A stretch of 64,000 nucleotides of DNA from Bacillota bacterium (GTDB taxonomy: Bacteria > Bacillota > Bacilli > Paenibacillales > Paenibacillaceae), in contig JAEWAQ010000074.1 in the NCBI GenBank assembly GCA_023391635.1, forward strand, positions 1-64,000. Direction: 5' to 3'. Below, one piece after another: positions 36,376-44,351 of this stretch (position 1 is the stretch's first letter; each line of letters starts with the position of its first letter). Both the position numbers and the translations under genes were made by a program. A model generated the notes under the pieces. It saw nothing but the letters and a program-made list of their open reading frames with translations. It was not told where the DNA came from and did not search any database.

Positions 36376-38375
36376 TGTCTGTGAGAAGCTGCCTGGATCA
36401 GCTCGTAAGCCAGCTTTCGCACCGCCGCTTTCAAATATCGGTAATAGCTTGGGCTTGGGATATTCAACATTTCGGCCACCGTTTCGTGCGTACCGGTCTT
36501 CTTGATATAGGCGTAATGCAAAATCCGATAGAATCGCTGCTCTTCCTTGGTTCCCTCAGAGAATCGTTGAAGGATCGCCATAATGGCGTCTTGAAGGCGC
36601 TGCATGACCGTTCCGGTCTCCAGGTCCGAACGTTCATGAACGAGCAGGACGCTGAGCGGGCCGGCGAGTTCAGGATGCAAGGGCAAGCGCGAATAATGCT
36701 TAAGCGCGCGTTGAACGAGCTTGACCGCTTCTTCCAAGGTGGGTACGTTCGCGCCCGGTCGGCCGATCTTGGCCGTCCAATCCGCCTTGCGAAGGTCCAG
36801 CATGTAGGCATAGTAGGGGGTGCCGCCCGGACTGGATGAATCCGCCCAGGGGATTCGTTCGTATCCCAGCAAGGTTAAATAGCTGCCCCATTCCTGAATT
36901 GGCAACAGGTTGATGATGCAGGCTTCACGGTCGATTAGTTTCGTCAGCGCATGGGCAAGTGAACCGCTCATTTCGTACTCTATGTCAGGGTCAACTCCGG
37001 CTAAGGTCATGAGATATTGGCACCGACCGTGCGTGTACCTGGATACTGCGCGGGAAGTGATCGGATGATCGCCGAAGATCCGCACCGTCTGTTCGGTCAG
37101 TCTGTGGCAAGCCAGAAAAGCGACCAGTCGATCGTCCTTCCATAATCCGAGGAAATCGCCGGGGTCAATGTCCGACAACGGTTGAATCAGCGATTCCAGA
37201 TGCGGGTCGCCGGCGATGTAATTTGATTGATAGTGCAGGTGCTTCAAGTACAAACGTTCGACAAAAGGCATATCCTGCTTTGCACATGCGCGCAATAGCA
37301 GTCGATCTTCCCACAGAAAGCAGAAATTGCGGATAAAGTCGTTCTCATGCAGGAAGATTTGCTCAAATGAGATGGCTGCTTCCAGGTTTGGATGATCGGT
37401 CTTTCGCTTATGCAATGCCGCTAATGCCCGCAAACGATACGCATGGTAGGTTTGCGGCATTCGGCTGCGGAAATCCGTATAGATCCAGTGACGGACAGAA
37501 TCATGCAGCGTCCAGCGGTCCTCCTGCCGAATGACGAAAGGAAGCTCGCAAAAATCGCGAAATATGTCCGTCGCAATGTCCTCTTGAAGCATGTCCTGCA
37601 GCAGCTCCTGATCGAATTTCCATACGATGGACGCTGCTTCCGCGATTTTTTTCAATTCAGCAACTTCAATGTCCTTCATCAACTCGGCTGCGAGATATCC
37701 GATCATCTGCTTCTGTTCAGGATGTTCGAGAAAGCTTGTCTTGCGTCGTCGCACAACGATTTCGCAGGCCATGGACAGCGCGAGCGGCACCCCTTTGGAG
37801 AAGCGCTGCAAAGCGCGAATGATGTCCGAGCTCGAAATGCCGCGAATCGTAGCATATTGCCGCACCTCGTTCGCCGTCAATGGCTGAAGTCTGACGTTGC
37901 GGATGAGCGAGTGCCAGTCTTCACGCAGCCACAGGTCCGTCAGCGCATAGCGCCCGGCCAAGATCACCTTGACCTGAGGACTGAGCTGGTGGAGGAATTC
38001 CTCCATTAGCCAATTTTCGATCGCCGCGCATCGTTCGAAAGTATCGATGAGCAGGAGGATGCCTTGATGCCTAGCAGCATATTGGTTGAGGCGTTCAATG
38101 GAAGCCTGTTGATCCTTGAGCGCCGCTTGAATATGGGAGAAAAAGTCGTTCGGGCTCGCATAGCCGTTCTGTCCATCGAAGTAGAAACATCGGGTCGCAT
38201 CAAGCGTTTGGGCAAATCGTCTTAACAGCGTTGTTTTGCCGATGCCGCCCGGTCCATGAATGTGAATCAACTGCCAGTCGGGATCGGATATCGCTTGATG
38301 GAGAATCGCGAATTCTTCTTCCCTTCCGACGAACAGCGATCTTTGCCGCTCAAGCAGCAAGTTGCGAATGTTCAT
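36366..38375 (-). CDS. STAND-type ATPase with C-terminal helix-turn-helix-like region
   Basis: The 669-residue protein has an N-terminal P-loop NTPase domain with Walker A GPGGIGKTT (41-49) and Walker B ILLLIDTFE (106-114), followed by a winged-helix-like region (about 240-330) typical of AAA_16/STAND proteins. The long helical middle is unrecognised. The C-terminus (about 620-660, THETVAEMLNIPSPSYYRYL) looks like a helix-turn-helix. STAND proteins are signal-gated switches; a transcriptional or stress-response role is likely. The start ATG 38375 has GGAGG 10 bases upstream. It is divergent from the TPR lipoprotein, with only 66 bp between starts, suggesting joint control. Confidence 0.8.
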   Translation of the reverse strand: MNIRNLLLERQRSLFVGREEEFAILHQAISDPDWQLIHIHGPGGIGKTTLLRRFAQTLDATRCFYFDGQNGYASPNDFFSHIQAALKDQQASIERLNQYAARHQGILLLIDTFERCAAIENWLMEEFLHQLSPQVKVILAGRYALTDLWLREDWHSLIRNVRLQPLTANEVRQYATIRGISSSDIIRALQRFSKGVPLALSMACEIVVRRRKTSFLEHPEQKQMIGYLAAELMKDIEVAELKKIAEAASIVWKFDQELLQDMLQEDIATDIFRDFCELPFVIRQEDRWTLHDSVRHWIYTDFRSRMPQTYHAYRLRALAALHKRKTDHPNLEAAISFEQIFLHENDFIRNFCFLWEDRLLLRACAKQDMPFVERLYLKHLHYQSNYIAGDPHLESLIQPLSDIDPGDFLGLWKDDRLVAFLACHRLTEQTVRIFGDHPITSRAVSRYTHGRCQYLMTLAGVDPDIEYEMSGSLAHALTKLIDREACIINLLPIQEWGSYLTLLGYERIPWADSSSPGGTPYYAYMLDLRKADWTAKIGRPGANVPTLEEAVKLVQRALKHYSRLPLHPELAGPLSVLLVHERSDLETGTVMQRLQDAIMAILQRFSEGTKEEQRFYRILHYAYIKKTGTHETVAEMLNIPSPSYYRYLKAAVRKLAYELIQAASHRQGR

Positions 38376-38441
38376 GCATCCCGGACCTCCGCATTCAGCA
38401 ATCGTTTTCATTATAGCAAACGAAGTGGAAAGGTAGGGAAA

Positions 38442-40643
38442 ATGTTGAAAATGTTAAAGAAGGCTGCGGCGATTCTGCTGAGCGTATCGCTAAGCTTCTT
38501 CATCGCGAGTTGCGAGAAGAGGAAGGCTGACGTGGACGATCATGTAATCGCCTATGATCAAATCGTTGCGAGGATTGACAAACTGGCGGAGTCGCTCGGG
38601 ACGGAGGCTTCCGTTTTGCCGATCGCAGATGCGTTTCAGCGGGCGGACGAGGGGAGGAAGGCGGAGATCGCCATCCGTCTGGCGGACGATATGGCGCTTG
38701 CGCAAACGCTGGACATTGTGAATGACGAGATGCTGGCGATCGCCGGGCGTGCCGTGCTGGCCTATCCGCATCCGCTGCTGCTGAATAATTACGCCTCGAT
38801 GTTGCTCGGCAACGGGCAGGCGGAGGACGCGCTGTTTTTCTTCGAGGAAGCCGCGAATCAGGCTCCTGGCAATATGGTATTCCTAACCAATATCGCCAAC
38901 ACGTATATTGAACTTGGGGATTTCGCCACAGCCAGTAAATATGCCGAGCAGGCGTTGCTTTTCGCGGATGATTTCGGGCCTGCCTATCAGGTGTTGACGA
39001 CGGTGCATCTGAAGGAAGGCAACAGCGAGCTTGCCGCCGAGACGATGGTGAAGAGTGCGAAACACGGCTTTAACGAAGTCACGGTCCACCAGTTTGAATC
39101 GTTCCTGGCCGCAGTTAGCGCGTTGGACCCTGCAGCGGACGAATATCCGCTTAAAGAGGAAATTTTGGATGCCCTATACGAGATCGCCAGGGCGAACGTG
39201 GATACGCTAGGTGTGAGGCCCAATGTCGATACGCCGGAAGGGCAAATCGCGGTCCGACCGTTCCCAAGCATCGGTAGCGGAGAGCAATTGATGAAGATGG
39301 AGACGTATTTGCGAAGCGAGGCCCAGAAGCTCCAGGGCAGATGGGATGAGGCGCACGCAGACAGCATCGAATACGGTCAAGGCTTCTCCGATAACATGAG
39401 CCCGGATTCACCCGATGAAGAGGGGATCTATCCGATACAGAAAAATATGAGGCAAATATATGCTTATATGGTGATGGAATCGTTTTACGACTTCAAGTTG
39501 GCGAAAGCAGGTGCGCATTACGATAAACAGCTAGAGGCGTACCATGTTGCGCTTGATGAGCAGTTAACAAAATTAGACGAAACGTACGAGAAAAAGCTGG
39601 AAGAAATGGAGAAAGAGTCGGAAGACGAGCTACGGAAGGTGTTTGAGGGGATATTCTCGCTTCAATCGGCGAGTGCGGATAAGCTATTGGCGACTCAAGT
39701 GGCCGCCGCGCAGACAGACGTCGATTGGAAAACGGAGCGGCTGAATCTGTACAAGCAATATGCAGAGAAGATCATCGTCGCATCGCAAGAGGTCTATATC
39801 GATTCGGAGCAGAAGGTCGAGGAGTTCTGGTTAAAGTCGGGGGGGTTGGTGAAGTACGTGGCCGAGGAGGACGTATTCCATTATTTGAATGCCAGACGAG
39901 AAATGCTCGTATTCGGCTCGATCGGCGATTCGATCTCCCGCCTGGCGGATACGGCAATGGAACTGTCCGGCCAAAAGAGAGAACTCATATGGGCGGAGCA
40001 ATTATTGGATGTCGCGATGCGAAATGCCGGAGTCGTGGCGGAAGCGGCTGAACAAGCAGACAGCGACGGTTCGGAAGAAGGCGGGAAGAACCTCGTTCCA
40101 GATATCGAGAAACAAGCGCTGAAGAACTACCCCGAGAAGTACGCGACTGCGGACATTACCTTTGGACTGGAAGGAGATCTATTCGGTCTCGTCGGCGGGT
40201 CGTTGTCTTCGAACGGTGACGCCTACGAGCTTAGCCTTGATTCGTTCGCAGGCTCTGTGACAGGTACCGGCAGCTTCTTCTCGGCGCCCGACGAGAAGAA
40301 AGCTTATACGCTGCACTATGCGAAGGTGGCGGTGAATACCGAATGGTACAAGAAAAGTAATAAGGTGAAGAGCATGCTCGAAAAGACAGGGAAAGCGGGC
40401 AAATGGATAGGCGCAATCAGTTATGCGGACAGCGAACGATCGGGCGAGTATATCACGAGCAAAGCCGGAAAAGGCTTTATCGACCGCGGCACCGTATACG
40501 TCAAGGAGACCGGGGGTGGAATCGGCGATTTCAGCCGAACGGAGAAGACGGAAGTTTTCAAGTCCTACGCTACTGGCGTCTCAACGGTGAGCAAATCGGT
40601 TAAGTATCAGTTTCTGTTCGTGTCCGTTCAAGTTTCGGAATAG
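38442..40643 (+). CDS. Large TPR-containing lipoprotein of unknown function
   Basis: The 733-residue protein has a lipoprotein signal peptide with lipobox IASC (Cys24). TPR-like repeats occupy about 125-240 (NNYASMLLGNGQAEDALFFFEEAANQAPGN and similar). A long helical, possibly coiled-coil region (about 370-560, QLTKLDETYEKKLEEMEKES) follows. A Gly/Ser-rich beta-like C-terminus (about 570-733) has no recognised family. It is probably anchored outside the membrane and binds protein partners. The divergent STAND ATPase is its only close neighbour. A second in-frame ATG at 38451 is an alternative start. Confidence 0.75.
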   Translation: MLKMLKKAAAILLSVSLSFFIASCEKRKADVDDHVIAYDQIVARIDKLAESLGTEASVLPIADAFQRADEGRKAEIAIRLADDMALAQTLDIVNDEMLAIAGRAVLAYPHPLLLNNYASMLLGNGQAEDALFFFEEAANQAPGNMVFLTNIANTYIELGDFATASKYAEQALLFADDFGPAYQVLTTVHLKEGNSELAAETMVKSAKHGFNEVTVHQFESFLAAVSALDPAADEYPLKEEILDALYEIARANVDTLGVRPNVDTPEGQIAVRPFPSIGSGEQLMKMETYLRSEAQKLQGRWDEAHADSIEYGQGFSDNMSPDSPDEEGIYPIQKNMRQIYAYMVMESFYDFKLAKAGAHYDKQLEAYHVALDEQLTKLDETYEKKLEEMEKESEDELRKVFEGIFSLQSASADKLLATQVAAAQTDVDWKTERLNLYKQYAEKIIVASQEVYIDSEQKVEEFWLKSGGLVKYVAEEDVFHYLNARREMLVFGSIGDSISRLADTAMELSGQKRELIWAEQLLDVAMRNAGVVAEAAEQADSDGSEEGGKNLVPDIEKQALKNYPEKYATADITFGLEGDLFGLVGGSLSSNGDAYELSLDSFAGSVTGTGSFFSAPDEKKAYTLHYAKVAVNTEWYKKSNKVKSMLEKTGKAGKWIGAISYADSERSGEYITSKAGKGFIDRGTVYVKETGGGIGDFSRTEKTEVFKSYATGVSTVSKSVKYQFLFVSVQVSE

Positions 40644-40752
40644 GGTGTCTCGGCAGGCATAGCGGCAGGGATCGCAATTGGTATCATGGTAGTATCGCGC
40701 GCGCCTTAAAGTTCTAACCAACATTGTCCAACCTTTCGCTTGCGATTTGCCC
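40644..40752. other. Start of the 480-bp gene-free region before the nuclease gene
   Basis: The non-coding stretch 40644-41123 contains the first inverted-repeat element (40753-40943), a promoter with palindrome (40988-41025) and a leader hairpin (41046-41096). In 40644-40752 itself no gene, terminator with T-run or repeat was recognised. Confidence 0.6.
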
Positions 40753-40943
40753 GCACTAACGGACAGTAATGCAGTTATTTGACAGTTTGGAGGGAGAGTA
40801 GAGTGTTAACGGACACCATTGCGGTTATTTGCCATCCGAAGTGAGGATTTGGGTGAAAAATGGGGGATTAACGTCCGTGGTGTCCGCTAGCGCAAATACG
40901 TCAGCAGAAAAGGTGGCATAACGTCTATGGTGTCCGTTAGCGC
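40753..40943. repeat. 191-bp inverted-repeat element, copy 1
   Basis: Four related repeats of about 28 bp share a TAACGGACA core. Two are in plus orientation (40753-40780 and 40803-40830, ending GTTATTT after GCAG or GCGG). Two are in minus orientation (40867-40893 and 40917-40943, carrying ACGTCCGTGGTGTCC or ACGTCTATGGTGTCC). Start offsets are 0, 50, 114 and 164. The outer and inner repeats can pair, so the whole unit is an imperfect palindrome. Confidence 0.85.
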
Positions 40944-40987
40944 GAGAAGAACAGTGGGCTGCTCCTGTGTGACTCGCAAAAATATAG

Positions 40988-41025
40988 TTGTCAACCGGGA
41001 TCGTTCGTATTAAACTAAGTTTAAT
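40988..41025 (+). promoter_or_regulatory. Promoter with perfect 17-bp palindromic operator
   Basis: TTGTCA (40988-40993), a 17-bp spacer and TAAACT (41011-41016) form a sigma-A-like promoter. ATTAAACTAAGTTTAAT (41009-41025) is a perfect 8-1-8 palindrome over the -10, the expected place for a repressor. It may serve autoregulation by the helix-turn-helix-like end of the nuclease-like protein. Confidence 0.55.
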
Positions 41026-41045
41026 AAATTCGGCGTGAAGCACAT

Positions 41046-41096
41046 GCCGCTTTGATGCTGCACCTTACGACAGGTGCCGTATTAAAGCGGCTTTTT
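41046..41096 (+). terminator. Nested leader hairpin with T-run (attenuator or small-RNA terminator)
   Basis: GCCGCTTT (41046-41053) pairs with AAAGCGGC (41084-41091), followed by TTTTT. Inside, GCACCT (41060-41065) pairs with AGGTGC (41072-41077). It lies between the promoter and the nuclease start at 41124. Transcripts would end near 41096 unless the hairpin is overridden. Confidence 0.7.
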
Positions 41097-41123
41097 GCTT
41101 CTTCGCGGCAGGGGCGAGCTAAG

Positions 41124-41777
41124 ATGGGTGTATTTGACCAGCACTACGAGGAATGGCTGCACAAACAAATTGTCGAAGAGAAAAATCCACGCAGACGCGA
41201 GTTGTTGAACAAAGGACTGGGACATGGCACAGTCGCATTCCTTCGGTCAAGCTGGCATCCGGCGATCGGGCATCTGGATTACTTGTTTCCGGAGTGGGAG
41301 GTGCGTGATCTGGCCGGCAAGTTGCGATATCTTGATGTGGCGTATTTGCCGCCCGCGGCTAAAGGGTGTGTAGAGATACACGGATACCGATCGCATGCCC
41401 GAGATGTCAATGTGGCGCGGTTCAAAGATCTATGCATGAAACAGGCCATGCTTACTCTCGACGATTGGGTTTTTCTTCCCATTGCGTACCCGTCTATAGA
41501 AGAAGATCCTGAGTTATGCAGACAGTTGGTGCTTGCATTCGTAGGAAAATTTTTATCGACGCACGCGCCTTCGGATTTAAATTGGGCGGAAGCGGAAGGT
41601 TTACGTTTTGCCCGCAGGCTGCTGCGACCCTTTATGCCTGTGGAGCTCATGATTCATTTACGATTATCCGATCGCCACACCCGACGAGTGTTGCACGCAT
41701 TGGTTGATAGGGGCATGCTTGTCGTTAGAAGTGGTAATCTCAGGTACCGCACCTATCAGATTCGGATGGGGCAATAA
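41124..41777 (+). CDS. Predicted PD-(D/E)XK (DUF559-like) nuclease with C-terminal helix-turn-helix-like region
   Basis: The 217-residue protein has a helical N-terminus (1-40), then an alpha/beta core. The core carries Asp71 (RYLDVAYL), Glu84 in VEIHGYRSH (84-91) and RFKDLCMKQAML...DDWVFLPIAY. This order matches DUF559/Vsr-type endonuclease-like proteins (D ... ExDGxxH ... RDxxxxxxGWxVL), with His86 where Asp is commonly seen. Residues about 172-215 (LMIHLRLSDRHTRRVLHALVDRGML) look like a winged helix. Similar proteins in Paenibacillaceae are often named regulators, as I recall; nuclease activity is inferred, not shown. The start ATG 41124 avoids the leader hairpin; an in-frame start at 41052 would put the hairpin in the coding region. 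The gene is flanked by two inverted-repeat elements. Confidence 0.65.
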   Translation: MGVFDQHYEEWLHKQIVEEKNPRRRELLNKGLGHGTVAFLRSSWHPAIGHLDYLFPEWEVRDLAGKLRYLDVAYLPPAAKGCVEIHGYRSHARDVNVARFKDLCMKQAMLTLDDWVFLPIAYPSIEEDPELCRQLVLAFVGKFLSTHAPSDLNWAEAEGLRFARRLLRPFMPVELMIHLRLSDRHTRRVLHALVDRGMLVVRSGNLRYRTYQIRMGQ

Positions 41778-41849
41778 CGGTTGAAGATTGGAACTGTGCG
41801 AATCGAATGAGATGATATATCCAGAATGACTGCAAGGGCAGTCGAGTGA
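41778..41849. other. Start of the 550-bp gene-free region after the nuclease gene
   Basis: The gene-free stretch 41778-42329 contains the degenerate 18-bp tandem repeat (41850-41973), the second inverted-repeat element (42006-42196) and the tRNA terminator. The short minus-strand frames here have no recognisable features. Nothing else was seen in 41778-41849. Confidence 0.6.
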
Positions 41850-41973
41850 GGGGACGTGGGCGGTAAATGGCGAACAGGCGGCGAATGACGTGCAAACGGC
41901 GATTGGCGAACAAACAGCGAATGGTAATATGCGGTGAGTAACGGTCATGCGGCAAATGGTGAACAAGAAGGAT
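41850..41973. repeat. Degenerate 18-bp tandem repeat
   Basis: Six to seven units of 17-18 bp follow one another, for example TGGCGAACAGGCGGCGAA (41868-41885), TGACGTGCAAACGGCGAT (41886-41903) and TGGCGAACAAACAGCGAA (41904-41921). The later units are more diverged. No coding frame explains them. Confidence 0.7.
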
Positions 41974-42005
41974 AAGCGTTGAGCAGGTAGAAGCGATCCT
42001 TGTCC

Positions 42006-42196
42006 ACGCTAACGGACAAGGATGCAGTTATTCTGCACATTTATAGTATCTTTTGGCGCTAACGGACACCATTGCAGCTATTGCCCCAAATAGGCATGGT
42101 GAATCGTCATGAATTGGAAAATAAAATCCGTGGTGTCCGTAAGCACGAAAACGTTGAGCAAGTTGGCAGAATAACGTCCGTGGTGTCCGTAAGAAT
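42006..42196. repeat. 191-bp inverted-repeat element, copy 2
   Basis: This has the same design as copy 1. Two plus-oriented repeats (42006-42033 and 42056-42083) have the core TAACGGACA. Two minus-oriented ones (42121-42147 and 42170-42196) contain CCGTGGTGTCCGTAAG. Start offsets are 0, 50, 115 and 164, almost the same as copy 1, while the spacer sequences differ. Confidence 0.85.
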
Positions 42197-42285
42197 GGGT
42201 GTCGATTAGGATAGCCGTCCGTACTCGGAATCTTCGACACACTGCGCGTGGAACGACCCATTTTCGTTCGATCTCGCAAAGTCCG

Positions 42286-42316
42286 CCAAAATAAAAAGCA
42301 GCTCGAGTGAGCTGCT
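42286..42316 (-). terminator. Terminator of the tRNA-Ala gene
   Basis: On the minus strand AGCAGCTC, loop ACTC, GAGCTGCT is followed by TTTTTATTTT. It lies 14 bp beyond the tRNA CCA end. Confidence 0.85.
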
Positions 42317-42329
42317 CTGATTATTATTT

Positions 42330-42405
42330 TGGTGGACCCTAGCGGGATCGAACCGCTGACCTCTTCGCTGCCAGCGAAGCGCTCTCCCAGCTGAGCTAAG
42401 GGCCC
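42330..42405 (-). tRNA. tRNA-Ala(GGC)
   Basis: The 76-nt minus-strand cloverleaf has acceptor GGGCCCT/AGGGTCC with a G-U pair, D arm GCTC/GAGC, anticodon stem CTTCG/CGAAG with loop CTGGCAG (anticodon GGC), T arm AGCGG/CCGCT with loop TTCGATC, and an encoded CCA end. It is isolated, with no other tRNA nearby. Confidence 0.95.
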
Positions 42406-42567
42406 TTGTCATTCTTGGCGACAAGAACGATATTACCATAGCCGCACAGCCGGTGTCAACGTCTCGCTGGGATGAATACTCCCACCGGCAGATTCTGTCT
42501 AGCGGGGTATATAACTAGCATATTATAATGAATCCAACGACGACACTTGGAAATGGAATGATTCGCC

Positions 42568-44343
42568 TTGCTTAAAATAATAGGCAGAAGCATACGCGAT
42601 TTCCGTAAATCTTTTGCCAAACTGCTCCTATTCCAGCTGATGTATATGCTAGTCACGAGCTTTGTCGCAATTCCGGTCATTACGTTCTTGTTTCATAGAA
42701 TGATCAGAATTGTCGGTTCCGGCTCGTTGCTTAACGGGGAAGTTTACCGAATCGGCGTAAGCTACAAGGGTCTCGGTGTTCTTCTCCTTATCGGACTCAT
42801 CGCCTCTTATGTTTTGCTCATCGAGTTGTTCGTGCTCATCCTGCTTGTCCAACAATGCTATCTCGGTAAAGAGACCGCTATCGTGGACGCGGTACTGTCT
42901 GCGTTGCGCAAGACTCCAAGGCTGCTTGGCTTTGGCGCGTTCCCATTGATGCTGCTGCTCCTTTTGCTGATTCCGTTTGTCGATTCACCGTTGTCGGCTT
43001 CGTTCTATGCTCTGTTCAACCTGCCAATCTTCTTGAACAATCATGTGTTGGACGCTACTTATACGATGACTTTTATTTATGTCCTGCTGTTAGCAGGCGC
43101 GCTGTATACGTTGCTGCGGTGGATTTTCGTGCCGCACTTCATCGTGTTGGAGGACATGAAGCTCAGGCATGCGGTACGTGAAAGCCTGCTTCTGACACAT
43201 GGCCGACGGTGGCAGCTGTTCGGCTCGCTGGTCTTGTTTAATGTTGCGGTGCTCGCAGCGATCTCCTTGGCGCTAACCGCGTTAAGTTCGATTCCTTCCT
43301 GGCTGGACATGGACGTGCTGGCGCTTGTGTCCAGACATTACTCCTTGACGTTCTCCACCATGGCAGCTTACTTGCTGACGGTTCTGCTTCTGCCGATCAA
43401 TATCTTCGTGTTGACGCGGTTCTATTATGGGCTCGGGCGGGCATCGGGGCAAAGGACGAGGGACCGGATTCGCTTTCGCCCCAGCAAATTGGGCAAGCTC
43501 GAAATTCGGATATGGAACGGATGGAAGAGACTTCGGCATAAGCGCACGCTGTACGCATCGGTTGCCGCTTTGTACATCGCCTTGTCGATGTTCATCGGTT
43601 GGCGGGCGAGCGAAAGCCTTGTGTATGCCAGGTGGAGCGTGCTCATTGCGGCGCACCGCGGAGATACGACTGACGCGCCGGAGAATTCGCTCCCCTCTAT
43701 CGTTTCGGCGATCGATAAAGGCATGCAGGTGGTGGAACTGGATGTCCAATTGACCAAGGACGGGGTTGCCGTGTTGAATCACGATTCCGATCTCAGGCGC
43801 GTTGCCAGTGTGCGAATGCGCGTGGACGAAATGACTTATGCGCAGCTTCGCCAGTTGTCCATCGGCCAGGACGAGAACGGGAATCCGGTGCGGATCCCGA
43901 CCTTGTACGAGGCGCTCGCCGCATCGGAGGACCGGATCAAGCTGTTGCTCGATCTGAAGCCGTATGGCGGCACGAGCGAAGCGCTGGCAGATGAAGTCGT
44001 CCGGATCGTCAAAGATGCCGGAATCGAGCAAGAGGTGCGCATTCAGTCATTCGACGGCCGCTCCCTGGAGCGAATCCGGGAATATGCACCCGATATCAAG
44101 ATCGGGAGAATTCTCTACTTCGCGCTCGGAGACTTATCGGGACTCGATGTCGATTTCTACACGATCGAGCAAGTGATGCTGACGGACCGTCTTGTCCAGC
44201 AAGCGCATGCCGATGGGCGTGAGGTATGGGTTTGGACCGTCAACACCAGGCGGGCGATGAAGGAGGTGCTCAAATTCCAGATCGACGGAATGATTACCGA
44301 CCATCCCGAGATAGCGCAAACGATCATCGAGGTGGATTTGTAA
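42568..44343 (+). CDS. Membrane glycerophosphodiester phosphodiesterase
   Basis: The 591-residue protein has an N-terminal membrane domain of about 340 residues with six or more TM helices, then a GDPD TIM-barrel domain. Catalytic motifs are visible: AHRGDTTDAPENS, ELDVQLTKDG and LNHDSDLRR. It hydrolyses glycerophosphodiesters, releasing glycerol-3-phosphate, probably from phospholipid or teichoic acid breakdown at the membrane. The start codon appears to be TTG 42568, with a weak GGAAATGG upstream. It ends 8 bp from the convergent MFS gene. Confidence 0.9.
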   Translation: MLKIIGRSIRDFRKSFAKLLLFQLMYMLVTSFVAIPVITFLFHRMIRIVGSGSLLNGEVYRIGVSYKGLGVLLLIGLIASYVLLIELFVLILLVQQCYLGKETAIVDAVLSALRKTPRLLGFGAFPLMLLLLLLIPFVDSPLSASFYALFNLPIFLNNHVLDATYTMTFIYVLLLAGALYTLLRWIFVPHFIVLEDMKLRHAVRESLLLTHGRRWQLFGSLVLFNVAVLAAISLALTALSSIPSWLDMDVLALVSRHYSLTFSTMAAYLLTVLLLPINIFVLTRFYYGLGRASGQRTRDRIRFRPSKLGKLEIRIWNGWKRLRHKRTLYASVAALYIALSMFIGWRASESLVYARWSVLIAAHRGDTTDAPENSLPSIVSAIDKGMQVVELDVQLTKDGVAVLNHDSDLRRVASVRMRVDEMTYAQLRQLSIGQDENGNPVRIPTLYEALAASEDRIKLLLDLKPYGGTSEALADEVVRIVKDAGIEQEVRIQSFDGRSLERIREYAPDIKIGRILYFALGDLSGLDVDFYTIEQVMLTDRLVQQAHADGREVWVWTVNTRRAMKEVLKFQIDGMITDHPEIAQTIIEVDL

Positions 44344-44351
44344 ACGTTGGC

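Noticed and set aside
40753..42196. Possible CRISPR array from the eight short repeats
   Set aside because: Repeats occur in both orientations, spacers are unequal, only four units sit together, and there are no cas genes.
42330..42405. tRNA-Ala 3' end as an attachment site for an integrated element
   Set aside because: No integrase gene and no direct repeat of the tRNA 3' end were seen nearby.
42206..42439. 77-codon minus-strand frame across the tRNA gene
   Set aside because: It reads through the tRNA and its terminator; it is a frame artefact of the tRNA sequence.
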